In this document: one piece after another, positions 1-5,746 of the stretch
Position numbering within the stretch: position 1 is the first letter of the stretch
How the letters are laid out: every line of letters begins with the position of its first letter
NCBI GenBank assembly: GCA_036387915.1
Contig: DASVSV010000184.1
Coordinates: forward strand, 1-12,511
Source: QHVT01 sp036387915
Lineage (GTDB): Bacteria > Acidobacteriota > Thermoanaerobaculia > Gp7-AA8
DNA length: 12,511 nt
Direction: 5' to 3'
Translations under genes and position numbers: made by a program
Notes under the pieces: model-generated
Databases searched by the model: none
What the model saw: only the letters and a program-made list of their open reading frames with translations
What the model was told of the DNA's origin: nothing

Positions 1-59
1 TGGGTGGGCGGGGAGGCGCTGCTCGCCGTCGGGCTCATACAGCGCGCCCCCACCCGCCC

Positions 60-90
60 AGGTCCCTCGACTCACGCTCCGGATGACAGG
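60..90. repeat. Dispersed intergenic repeat copy at the left edge
   Basis: Read on the minus strand, this stretch begins CCTGTCATCCGGAGCGTGAG and continues into GTCGAGGGACC. That resembles the widespread intergenic pattern 'TGTCATCCCGAGCG...GAGGGA', which I know from several bacterial phyla including Acidobacteriota. The rest of 1-97 shows no convincing coding frame or RNA. The match to the family is from memory and is not verified. Whether the copy continues left of the window cannot be seen. Confidence 0.45.
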
Positions 91-97
91 CGGGGGC

Positions 98-943
98 TCA
101 CTCCACCAGCGCCGCGTACACGATCCGCGCGATCGCGGCGATGTCCTCTTCGGCCTCGGCGGTGACGTCGCGCTTCGAGCCTTTGGTGAAGATGGCCAGG
201 GCGATGTGTTGCTTGCCGTCCGGCGAGACCACGATGGCGACATCGTTCACCGTTCCGGGCATCGTCCCGGTCTTGTGTATGACGATCGAGCCGGCGGGGA
301 CGGCGGATCTGATGCGGCGCTTGCCGGTGGGCGTGTCGGTCATCCAGTGCACGAGCAGGTCGTGACTCGACTTCGACAAGCCGTCGCGTTTCTTCCAGAA
401 CGCGGCCAGCAGCTCGGCCATCGCATCGGGTGTCGACGTGTCGCGTGCGTCGACGGCGTAGCGCTCGATGCCGCCGGGCGTCTTCAGGATGTCGTGGGCC
501 ATCTGCTTCTCGGAGCGATCGACGCGGATGTTGGCGGCGCCGAGCTCCGCGAGCCGCGCGTTCACCGCGTGCGGTCCGCCGATGAGTTGCAGCAGCGTGT
601 CGGAGGCGGTGTTGTCGGACATCGAGACCATGTGGCGAAGGAGCTCGCGAACGGTGAGCACGATCGGACGGCCATGCGCCTCATCGCGCAGCGGACTGTG
701 TCCCGCGGAGAAATCCTTCGGCTCGATGGTCACGACCTGCCGCAGCGACAGCGTGCCCGCGTCGACGCGGCGCAGCACCGCCAGCGCGATCGGAAACTTG
801 TAGACGCTCCCCATCGGAAAACGCTCCGTGTTGCGCACCGAGAGGCGCTTCCCCGTCTCCAGATGGATCGCGGACACGCCGATGATGGCATCGGACTTTT
901 GCGGCGGCAGAGTGAGGACGGCGGCGAGAATCAGCTCGAACAT
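98..943 (-). CDS. Class A serine beta-lactamase (281 aa)
   Basis: Probable periplasmic enzyme that hydrolyses beta-lactam rings through an acyl-serine intermediate. All class A landmarks are visible. The nucleophile motif S46-V-Y-K49 corresponds to S70xxK73. S109-D-N111 is the SDN loop. E145 lies in the omega loop, 36 residues after the SDN serine, exactly the Ser130-Glu166 spacing of the family. K224-T-G-T227 is the KTG triad. A STPDAMAELL segment (about 170-179) matches the conserved helix after the omega loop. The omega-loop to KTG distance is 79 residues against 68 in standard numbering, so there is an insertion of about 11. ATG at 943 is the only usual start near the hydrophobic N-terminus. 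That N-terminus (FELILAAVLTLPP) looks like a short signal peptide but lacks a Lys/Arg n-region, so export is likely but not proven. The gene follows the CrtC-like gene on the same strand but is separated from it by a 239-bp repeat-filled gap, so it is probably transcribed independently. The substrate range cannot be read from the sequence. A non-hydrolysing relative is possible but less likely with every catalytic residue present. Confidence 0.9.
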   Translation of the reverse strand: MFELILAAVLTLPPQKSDAIIGVSAIHLETGKRLSVRNTERFPMGSVYKFPIALAVLRRVDAGTLSLRQVVTIEPKDFSAGHSPLRDEAHGRPIVLTVRELLRHMVSMSDNTASDTLLQLIGGPHAVNARLAELGAANIRVDRSEKQMAHDILKTPGGIERYAVDARDTSTPDAMAELLAAFWKKRDGLSKSSHDLLVHWMTDTPTGKRRIRSAVPAGSIVIHKTGTMPGTVNDVAIVVSPDGKQHIALAIFTKGSKRDVTAEAEEDIAAIARIVYAALVE

Positions 944-985
944 GCGGGCACGATGATGCGCGATTCCGGCGATTTCATGGCGGCG

Positions 986-1165
986 TGGAGGAAAGAGGAA
1001 GGAGGAAAGAGGAAGGAGGAAAGAGGAAAGAGGAAAGAGGAAAAGGCGGGCGCAGGCGAGACGCCCGCGCCTACAGCCGGCGAGGACGCCGGCGCTCCAC
1101 ACGACGACGAGCGCGCCCGCTCGCGAAGCGCCCTCTTTCCTCTTTCCTCCTTCCTCTTTCCTCTC
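986..1165. repeat. Homopurine/homopyrimidine inverted repeat with a GC-rich core
   Basis: The left arm (about 986-1044) is almost pure A/G and is built from reiterated GAGGAAA and GGAGGAAAGA words. The right arm (1131-1165) is its pyrimidine complement. A perfect 24-bp pairing is possible between about 1010-1033 and the right arm, and a roughly 31-bp pairing with one mismatch from 987. The unpaired middle (1045-1130) is GC-rich. The strand asymmetry gives potential for a cruciform or an intramolecular triplex. It lies between the stop of the CrtC-like gene and the start of the beta-lactamase gene, so it could terminate or attenuate read-through. It is not coding: the reading frames crossing it give only low-complexity Lys/Glu/Arg/Gly peptides. 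Confidence 0.8.
1047..1100. repeat. Two tandem GC-rich palindromic modules inside the purine inverted repeat
   Basis: Two related units lie back to back. One is GCAGGCGAGACGCCCGCGCC followed by TACA; the other is GCCGGCGAGGACGCCGGCGC followed by TCCACA. They share the pattern GGCGAG(G)ACGCC-GCGC-CA, and each contains a small G/C palindrome. This looks like a known style of dispersed GC-rich intergenic repeat in Acidobacteriota and Planctomycetes-type genomes. That recognition is from memory. No coding or RNA function can be assigned. Confidence 0.5.
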
Positions 1166-1182
1166 ACTCGGGCACGCCCGAG

Positions 1183-2223
1183 TCACGGCGCGCGGAAGGC
1201 TTTGTCGTATCCGGTCATCTCCACATACGCCTCCCCCCGCACACCCGTGCCGCCGAAGGTGCCGCTGACGTCGCAGGCGCCTTCCCAGTAGGTGATGTTG
1301 GTGGAGCCGTGCGTGACCAGTTCCTGCTCGTTCATCAGCGGGCGGACGGTGAGCGAGACGTTGAGCATCGGCAGCTCGACGCGCCAGGCCACCGGGTACG
1401 TGGCGCCGCTCTTGGCCGATTTCCATTTGGCCAGCGTCGTCACGCGGAGCTGCTCGCGTTTGAGATGAATGACGCGGCCTTCGCTGGTGACCAGCGTTCC
1501 GGAGGAGGTCACGTCGTGGGAGCCGTCGTTGCGGCGGATGATGTAGAGCATCAGCTCCATGTCGTTCTCGAGCTGGATCGAGAACCAGTCCCACCCCTGC
1601 TGGTTCTCTCGCAGCGCGGAGCTGCCGAACTCGTGGTCCATCCAGGCCTGCCCCGTCGCCCGCTGGCCGTTGATCGTGCCCGCCGCCTCGAGGCGCGTCA
1701 TCGAGTAGTAGTGCGACGCGTAGCCGGCAACCGGCGCCTTCACGCTGACGCCGTTCTCGCCGTGCACCACCGGCGCCTTGCGCGTACGCAGCGTGACGTC
1801 GAGCGCGTCCTTCCCCTGCTTCGCCACGAGCCGCCACGAGCCGTCGGGATTGGTCGTCGCCCGCCACGACTCGTTGAACACATCCAGCCGCCCCACCGCA
1901 GCCTCGGCCGTGAACGGCGACGCGCGGTTCAGCTTCTCGTAGTAGCGGAAGTCCTTCGCCTCGACGTCGGTGATCGCAAAGTGCGCCGGCATGATCGCGT
2001 TGAGGTCCCACCGCGTCGCATTGCTGGCCGGCTCCTGCACGCCGACGCGGAAGAACGTCACCTCGAATCCGTAACGCCGCCCCGACTCCGTGCGCAGGTG
2101 TCCCGTGTAGTACCACCATTCGGTGCGGTACTGCGGGTGCGCGCCGTGGTCGCGCGGAAACGCGAACTCGTAGCCCGGCACCGCCATTCGAAAAGCCGCA
2201 AGGATCACCACGAGCAGACGCAC
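1183..2223 (-). CDS. CrtC/AttH-like secreted lipocalin-fold protein (346 aa)
   Basis: The protein opens with a hydrophobic stretch (RLLVVILAAF, residues 2-11) that looks like a signal peptide. It then has FPRDHGAHP (about 22-30) and the hallmark TEWWYYTGHL (about 34-43). Further on are GQAWMDHEFG and GWDWFSIQL, the other conserved blocks of this family. Relatives are annotated as carotenoid 1,2-hydratase, AttH or 'predicted secreted hydrolase'. They adopt a double lipocalin-type beta-barrel and bind or modify hydrophobic ligands. There is no carotenoid gene nearby, so a carotenoid role is not supported. AttH homologues often sit beside FtsX-type ABC permeases, and none is present here. The start is GTG at 2223, because it gives a complete signal peptide and lies 21 bp from the divergent TPR-CNB gene. 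The alternative ATG at 2187 would cut the hydrophobic segment away. The start is less certain than the family. Confidence 0.85.
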   Translation of the reverse strand: MRLLVVILAAFRMAVPGYEFAFPRDHGAHPQYRTEWWYYTGHLRTESGRRYGFEVTFFRVGVQEPASNATRWDLNAIMPAHFAITDVEAKDFRYYEKLNRASPFTAEAAVGRLDVFNESWRATTNPDGSWRLVAKQGKDALDVTLRTRKAPVVHGENGVSVKAPVAGYASHYYSMTRLEAAGTINGQRATGQAWMDHEFGSSALRENQQGWDWFSIQLENDMELMLYIIRRNDGSHDVTSSGTLVTSEGRVIHLKREQLRVTTLAKWKSAKSGATYPVAWRVELPMLNVSLTVRPLMNEQELVTHGSTNITYWEGACDVSGTFGGTGVRGEAYVEMTGYDKAFRAP

Positions 2224-2228
2224 ATCCC

Positions 2229-2234
2229 TATAAT
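2229..2234 (+). promoter_or_regulatory. Perfect -10 box (TATAAT) of the TPR-CNB gene
   Basis: TATAAT lies with only 10 nt between its last base and the ATG at 2245. Initiation at the usual distance would fall within about 4 nt of the ATG, which implies a leaderless or nearly leaderless mRNA. There is no recognisable -35 hexamer at 17 bp and no Shine-Dalgarno sequence. The box sits in the 21-bp gap between divergent genes. The AT-rich core could therefore also serve the minus-strand gene, whose strand reads CAATTATAG here. Confidence 0.6.
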
Positions 2235-2244
2235 TGCACCTCCC

Positions 2245-4041
2245 ATGGCTGAAGTCCCCGTCGGCTCCCGCGCACGTTTCCGCACCCTCGCGGCGGAGAC
2301 GAACATTCCCATCGAGCCCGACGACCTGCTGACGCTGGCTCGCCGCTACGCCGATCAGGGGATGTACGACGAGTCGATCCACCTCTATGAGATGGCCGAG
2401 AAGCTCAAGCCGGGCTCGGTCGCGCTGCGCATCAACCTGGCCCGCGTCCGCGACATGAAGCGCGCCGCGGAACAGTCGCGCTACTCGTCCGTGAAGCACG
2501 AGGTCGTCGCCGAGCGCGCCCGCGACGAGATCGACTCCTCGCAGTACGTCGGCCTGGCGCAGTACTACATCGCCAAAGACCAGACCTCGAAGGCGATCGA
2601 GATGCTCGAGATCGCGAAGCTGAAAACGCCCAACAATTACCGCCCCTTCGAAATCCTCGGACGCCTCTACTACTCCCAGGGCGAATGGGAAGGCGCGCAC
2701 GAGGAGATCCAGACCGCGCGCAAGCTGAACCCGTTCGACCGCGGCCTGGCCGAGCTCTCCGGCCGCATCGAGTTCGAGCTGAAGAACTTCGACCGCTCGC
2801 TCGAGTCGTTCATCGACGCGTTCCTCCTGGCCACCGACCAGAAGGGCGAGTCGACCGAGCCGGTGCGGCGGATGATCAACACGCTCAAGCGCATCCACAA
2901 CATCGAGCCGAAGGCGCTCAACGCGCGGATCAAGGAGCGCGTCGAGCAGTTGCAGGTTGCGACCGAGCGGCTGGAGCTGCGCAAGGAAGACCTCTTCCGC
3001 ATCGACCCGCGCAACGCGATCATGAGCAAGATCTCGCGCGCGGCGGAAAAGCGCGACGACCTCATCACCACCTCACTCGAGCTGCGCAAGCTGACCGTCT
3101 TTCAGCACATGAAGGACGAGCAGATCTTCCGTCTCTCGAAGCTCGTCAGCACGCAGGATTTCTCGACCGGCGACTACGTCTTCCGCGAGGAAGACAAGAG
3201 CATGGATTTCTACGTGGTCAAGGACGGCCGCATCGAGATCCGCAAGGAAACGCCCTTCGGCCCGCAGATCCTCGGCAATCTCACCGCGGACCACATCTTC
3301 GGCGAGATGAATTTCATCGACCGCACCCATCGCTCGAGCGACGCGCTGGCGGTGTCGGATCGCTCGGCCTGCTACTCGTTCTCCTTCAGCGCGCTCGACC
3401 AGCTGATGGACGAGGACAAGGAGCTCGCCGTCTCGCTGCACTGGGCGTTCTGGCGCTCGCTCACGGAGAAGGTCCGCGACGCAAACGAGCAGCTCAAGCT
3501 CTTCTTCCAGGAGGACGCGAAGAAGGGACAGGGACGCAAGCGCGAGACCGGCAAGCGCGACATGCAGCAGGTCACGGTGAAGTCGGAGGACAAGGTCGAC
3601 CTCTTCCGCGAGCGCGGCCTCTCCGCCGCGGAAATGAAGCTGCTGGCCACGTTCTCGACCGAGGAACGGTTCCGGGACGGGTCGATGGTGTTTCGTGAGG
3701 GGGAAGTGGGGGACAAGCTCTACATCGTGCTCGACGGCCGCGTGCGCATCTCGAAGTTCATCCCCGGCGTCGGAGAGGAAGCGCTGGCGGTGCTCGACCG
3801 GGGCGACTTCTTCGGCGAGATGGCCCTCATCGACGAGAAGCCGCGCTCGGCCGATGCGAAAGCGCACGAGCAGGACGCGACCGTGCTCTCGATCGACCGG
3901 GCCACGCTCAACGAGATCCTCTCGATGGACCCGCACGCGTCGCTGCAGTTCCTCAACCTGCTCTGCCGCATGATCAGCCGCCGCCTGCGCGAGATCAACG
4001 ACAAGATCGTGCAGTGGAAGTACATGTCCGGCGGCTTTTAG
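2245..4041 (+). CDS. TPR protein with two cyclic-nucleotide-binding domains (598 aa)
   Basis: Probable cytosolic scaffold or sensor. Residues about 28-62 and 95-200 form TPR-type helical pairs (for example DDLLTLARRYADQGMYDESI and YVGLAQYYIAKDQTSKAIEM). A helical, charged linker follows, then two cNMP-binding (CNB) domains at about 270-395 and 450-580. The second CNB has a textbook phosphate-binding cassette: F523-G-E-M-A-L followed by R534-S-A. The first has F352-G-E-M-N-F followed by R363-S-S, a more divergent cassette. No DNA-binding, kinase, channel or cyclase domain is present, so the output must be through the TPR or a partner. Family knowledge says such CNBs bind cAMP or cGMP, or act as ligand-free interaction domains; which applies here is not visible. 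The frame stays open upstream to 985, but ATG 2245 is preferred. It follows a perfect -10 box, the TPR starts soon after it, and the upstream region is antisense to the CrtC-like gene. A C-terminal segment (REINDKIVQW) resembles the tail of other CNB proteins. No No function beyond signalling can be named. Confidence 0.88.
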   Translation: MAEVPVGSRARFRTLAAETNIPIEPDDLLTLARRYADQGMYDESIHLYEMAEKLKPGSVALRINLARVRDMKRAAEQSRYSSVKHEVVAERARDEIDSSQYVGLAQYYIAKDQTSKAIEMLEIAKLKTPNNYRPFEILGRLYYSQGEWEGAHEEIQTARKLNPFDRGLAELSGRIEFELKNFDRSLESFIDAFLLATDQKGESTEPVRRMINTLKRIHNIEPKALNARIKERVEQLQVATERLELRKEDLFRIDPRNAIMSKISRAAEKRDDLITTSLELRKLTVFQHMKDEQIFRLSKLVSTQDFSTGDYVFREEDKSMDFYVVKDGRIEIRKETPFGPQILGNLTADHIFGEMNFIDRTHRSSDALAVSDRSACYSFSFSALDQLMDEDKELAVSLHWAFWRSLTEKVRDANEQLKLFFQEDAKKGQGRKRETGKRDMQQVTVKSEDKVDLFRERGLSAAEMKLLATFSTEERFRDGSMVFREGEVGDKLYIVLDGRVRISKFIPGVGEEALAVLDRGDFFGEMALIDEKPRSADAKAHEQDATVLSIDRATLNEILSMDPHASLQFLNLLCRMISRRLREINDKIVQWKYMSGGF

Positions 4042-4045
4042 GGCT

Positions 4046-4146
4046 TTTATCCCGCGCGGAGACGCGGGATCTCGGGTGCACTCACGCCGCCTGAGCCACG
4101 ATCAGCGCGGGTGCACCGGAGATCCCGCGTCTCCGCGCGGGATAAA
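4046..4146. repeat. Inverted repeat with 36-bp arms after the TPR-CNB gene; possible terminator
   Basis: The arms 4046-4081 and 4111-4146 are complementary at 35 of 36 positions, with a 29-nt loop. Each arm also folds alone. ATCCCGCG at 4049-4056 pairs with CGCGGGAT at 4063-4070 (6-nt loop). ATCCCGCG at 4122-4129 pairs with CGCGGGAT at 4136-4143. The element therefore consists of two inverted copies of an 8-bp hairpin, as in BIME/REP structures. It begins 5 nt after the TAG of the TPR-CNB gene and ends 26 nt before the PAP2 start, so it could end upstream transcription. No U-tract follows it, so it is not a classic intrinsic terminator. Confidence 0.85.
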
Positions 4147-4160
4147 CTGAGACCGCGCGA

Positions 4161-4166
4161 TAAACT
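4161..4166 (+). promoter_or_regulatory. Candidate -10 box (TAAACT) of the PAP2 gene
   Basis: TAAACT fits the TANNNT pattern and lies 6 nt before the GTG at 4173, so initiation would coincide with the start codon. An identical TAAACT at 4143-4148 spans the outer end of the preceding inverted repeat, within a short direct repeat of GATAAACTG. No Shine-Dalgarno sequence is present. The call rests on spacing and on the similar arrangement at other genes in the window. Confidence 0.4.
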
Positions 4167-4172
4167 GCAAAA

Positions 4173-4982
4173 GTGCTTTTCATCGCCGCCTTCGTCGCCG
4201 CTTTCCTGCTCCTCTGGGTCCTCTTCTTCTTCGTCGGACCGTTGCTCGAGCGCGCGCTGGCGAAATCCGCGAACTTTACGGCGCGCTTCCGCTATCGCGA
4301 TTACCTGCCGGTGTTCGTGGTGCTGGCCGCGGGCGTGGGGTTGGGGATCGCGGCCGGTGACGCGTTTCTCGATCTCGCGGAGAGTCTGCAGGCGGAGTCG
4401 CCGCGGCTGCATGCGGTCGACCGCGACGTGCACGACTGGGCCATCGACACGCGCACGCCGGTCTCCACGCACTTTCTCACCATCCTCACGATCATCGGCA
4501 CGCCCGCCGGCCTCGGCGTACTGATCGTCATCGCGGCGGTGCTGCTCGGATTGCGCAAGCGCTGGCGCTGGGCGGCGTATCTGATCGTCACGTGCGGTAT
4601 CGGCGGGCTGCTCAACCTGCAGCTCAAGGCGTACTTTGCGCGCGCGCGTCCCGACCTGGCCGAGGCGCTGCGCGACGCGCACGGCTACTCGTTCCCGAGC
4701 GGCCACGCCATGGGCTCGACGATCGTCTTCGGCGCGTTCGCCTACCTCGCCTTCCGCATCCTCACCCGCTGGCGCCCCCGCGCCGCGGCGCTGGCCTTCT
4801 GCGTCGCCATGATCCTCGCCATCTGCGCTTCCCGCATCTACCTCGGCGTCCACTGGATCTCCGACGTCGCCGCCGGCATCGCCGCGGGCCTGATCTGGCT
4901 CGTCGCGGCAACGGTGGCGTACGAGGCCTTCCGGCGAATCCGCCTGGTGCGCTCACTCCGCGCGAAGCGCGACGCGTCGTAG
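4173..4982 (+). CDS. PAP2-family membrane phosphatase (269 aa)
   Basis: Integral membrane enzyme that removes phosphate from lipid phosphates such as phosphatidic acid or undecaprenyl pyrophosphate, with its active site on the outer membrane face. The three signature motifs are complete: K152-AYFARA-R159-P160, P175-S-G-H178, and S220-R221-x5-H227-x3-D231. H178 and H227 would be the acid and the phospho-acceptor. Hydrophobic segments at about 2-25 and 45-67, plus several later ones, fit the usual six-helix topology. The GTG start is the first codon that gives a complete N-terminal helix (LFIAAFVAAFLLLWVLFF), and a -10-like box lies just upstream. The last 15 residues and the stop lie inside the first copy of a 153-bp tandem duplication, so the C-terminal tail may be repeat-derived. 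The true substrate (PA, PGP, C55-PP or another) cannot be told from sequence. Confidence 0.92.
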   Translation: MLFIAAFVAAFLLLWVLFFFVGPLLERALAKSANFTARFRYRDYLPVFVVLAAGVGLGIAAGDAFLDLAESLQAESPRLHAVDRDVHDWAIDTRTPVSTHFLTILTIIGTPAGLGVLIVIAAVLLGLRKRWRWAAYLIVTCGIGGLLNLQLKAYFARARPDLAEALRDAHGYSFPSGHAMGSTIVFGAFAYLAFRILTRWRPRAAALAFCVAMILAICASRIYLGVHWISDVAAGIAAGLIWLVAATVAYEAFRRIRLVRSLRAKRDAS

Positions 4983-5256
4983 TTATGGAGTGCGGCGGCG
5001 ATTCTGGTTCTGGCCGCCGCTTTCTAATTCGGTAGCCGCAGCGAAGACCGCACCCGAATAGGAAAGCGGCAGCCACGGGGCGTCCTCGTAATCCGCCTGG
5101 TCCGTTGCTGCGCGCGAAGCGCGACGCGTCTTGATTATGGAGTGCGGCAGCGATTCTGGTTCTGGCTGCCGCTTTCTAATTCGTCAGCCGCAGCGCGAGA
5201 CTGCACCCGAATAGGAAAGCGGCAGCCAGAACCAAAATCGCTGCCGCACTCCATAA
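4937..5256. repeat. 153-bp tandem duplication spanning the PAP2 3' end and the following gap
   Basis: Copy 1 starts at 4937 and copy 2 at 5090, both with AATCCGCCTGGT. Both continue through CGCGCGAAGCGCGACGCGTC, then TTATGGAGTGCGGC, and on to GAATAGGAAAGCGGCAGCCA, ending at 5075 and 5228. The register stays at 152-153 bp apart with a few substitutions and one indel. Copy 1 encodes the C-terminus and stop of the PAP2 protein. Copy 2 carries the same segment as a frame-shifted, non-translated remnant (about 5090-5134). After the shared block the copies differ: copy 2 completes an inverted repeat, while copy 1 turns into unrelated sequence (5076-5089). The 335-bp gap 4983-5317 holds this repeat, a -10-like box and nothing else I can identify. 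Confidence 0.85.
5135..5256. repeat. Inverted repeat with 49-bp arms, each arm a hairpin (BIME-like)
   Basis: Arms 5135-5183 and 5208-5256 are complementary at 46 of 49 positions around a 24-nt centre. Inside the left arm, GCGGCAGC (5144-5151) pairs with GCTGCCGC (5165-5172) across a 13-nt loop. The right arm carries the mirror-image hairpin. The related copy upstream has GCGGCGGC (4992-4999) pairing with GCCGCCGC (5013-5020) across the same 13-nt loop. The two stems thus differ by a compensated base pair. The structure ends about 60 bp before the GTG of the next gene and could act as a terminator or RNA-stability element after the PAP2 gene. Confidence 0.85.
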
Positions 5257-5293
5257 GGCTTCAGCGCGCCTGCGTTCACTGAACGCGTGCTCG

Positions 5294-5299
5294 TATGAT
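5294..5299 (+). promoter_or_regulatory. Candidate -10 box (TATGAT) of the small exported protein operon
   Basis: TATGAT ends 18 nt before the GTG at 5318, just beyond the inverted repeat. There is no -35 match at 17 bp. TTCACT at 5275-5280 is only 13 bp away, which is too close to be convincing. This is a weak call made from the -10 match and its position. Confidence 0.35.
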
Positions 5300-5317
5300 G
5301 TTCATCGTGGTGCACTC

Positions 5318-5746
5318 GTGAAACGCATGCAGGTCCTGGTGGTTGCCGTTCTGCTGCTGCCGGCGATTGGAACCGCGCCGGACCTCTGCTCCTCCGTTCG
5401 TGAGGCTGCCGCGTTGCGCGAGCATTCGCCTCAGCAGCGGAAGCACATCGTTTATGGGACGTGGATGGCGGTCGTCGAGGAGATCCGCGCGCGGGTGCCG
5501 GCGGGCGGTTCCGTGGATGTCGTGATGTTAACGCCGCAGGCGCGCGAGACGGCGGTGTTCGCGGGGGCGGAGTTGCCGCAGCGCGACGTGCGCTTCTTCG
5601 ATGGGTGGCAGGCGTGGCGGGCGCGCGAGCGGGCCACGTTCTTTCATGACGACCGCGCGGCGAATGCGCCGGCCGGGCCGCCGCCGCGCCCGGCGTCGCT
5701 GGTGGTGACGATCGACTCGGAGATGAGGATCGTCACGGCGCGATGA
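5318..5746 (+). CDS. Small exported protein coupled to a GT-C membrane protein (142 aa)
   Basis: I do not recognise a named family. Residues 1-20 (start-KR-MQVLVVAVLLLPAIGTA) form a convincing signal peptide with a positive n-region, with cleavage plausible after GTA. The mature part is about 120 residues, with one early Cys (position 24) and a Pro/Ala-rich stretch near 115-126. A segment YGTWMAVVEEIRARVP followed by SVDVVML resembles the soluble tails found in or beside bacterial polytopic glycosyltransferases. That resemblance is from general experience, not a search. GTG is chosen because it supplies the KR n-region; ATG at 5327 would remove it. The stop codon overlaps the next start in an ATGA arrangement, so the two proteins are translationally coupled and probably act together in the envelope. 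Confidence 0.7.
   Translation: MKRMQVLVVAVLLLPAIGTAPDLCSSVREAAALREHSPQQRKHIVYGTWMAVVEEIRARVPAGGSVDVVMLTPQARETAVFAGAELPQRDVRFFDGWQAWRARERATFFHDDRAANAPAGPPPRPASLVVTIDSEMRIVTAR

Noticed and set aside
1..97. End of a further gene at the left edge
   Set aside because: Short open frames exist on both strands, but none has recognisable protein character, and positions 60-90 look like a dispersed intergenic repeat.
944..2119. Upstream extension of the beta-lactamase frame (to 2119)
   Set aside because: It is an out-of-frame shadow of the CrtC-like gene plus the purine repeat. The catalytic domain and its hydrophobic N-terminus start at 943.
985..2244. Upstream extension of the TPR-CNB frame by 420 codons
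   Set aside because: It runs antisense through the CrtC-like gene and begins in the GAGGAAA purine repeat. The predicted peptide is Arg-rich and low in complexity, and a perfect -10 box and ATG lie at 2229-2247.
2224..2898. Upstream extension of the CrtC-like frame to 2898
   Set aside because: It is antisense to the TPR region. The signal peptide after GTG 2223 defines a sensible start.
4046..4146. Classic rho-independent terminator
   Set aside because: The stem is strong but no U-tract follows it on either strand, and the long two-hairpin symmetry fits a REP/BIME-type repeat better. A terminating effect remains possible.
5275..5299. Full sigma-70 promoter with TTCACT and TATGAT
   Set aside because: The spacer is only 13 bp, too short for a normal promoter, so only the -10 element is reported, at low confidence.
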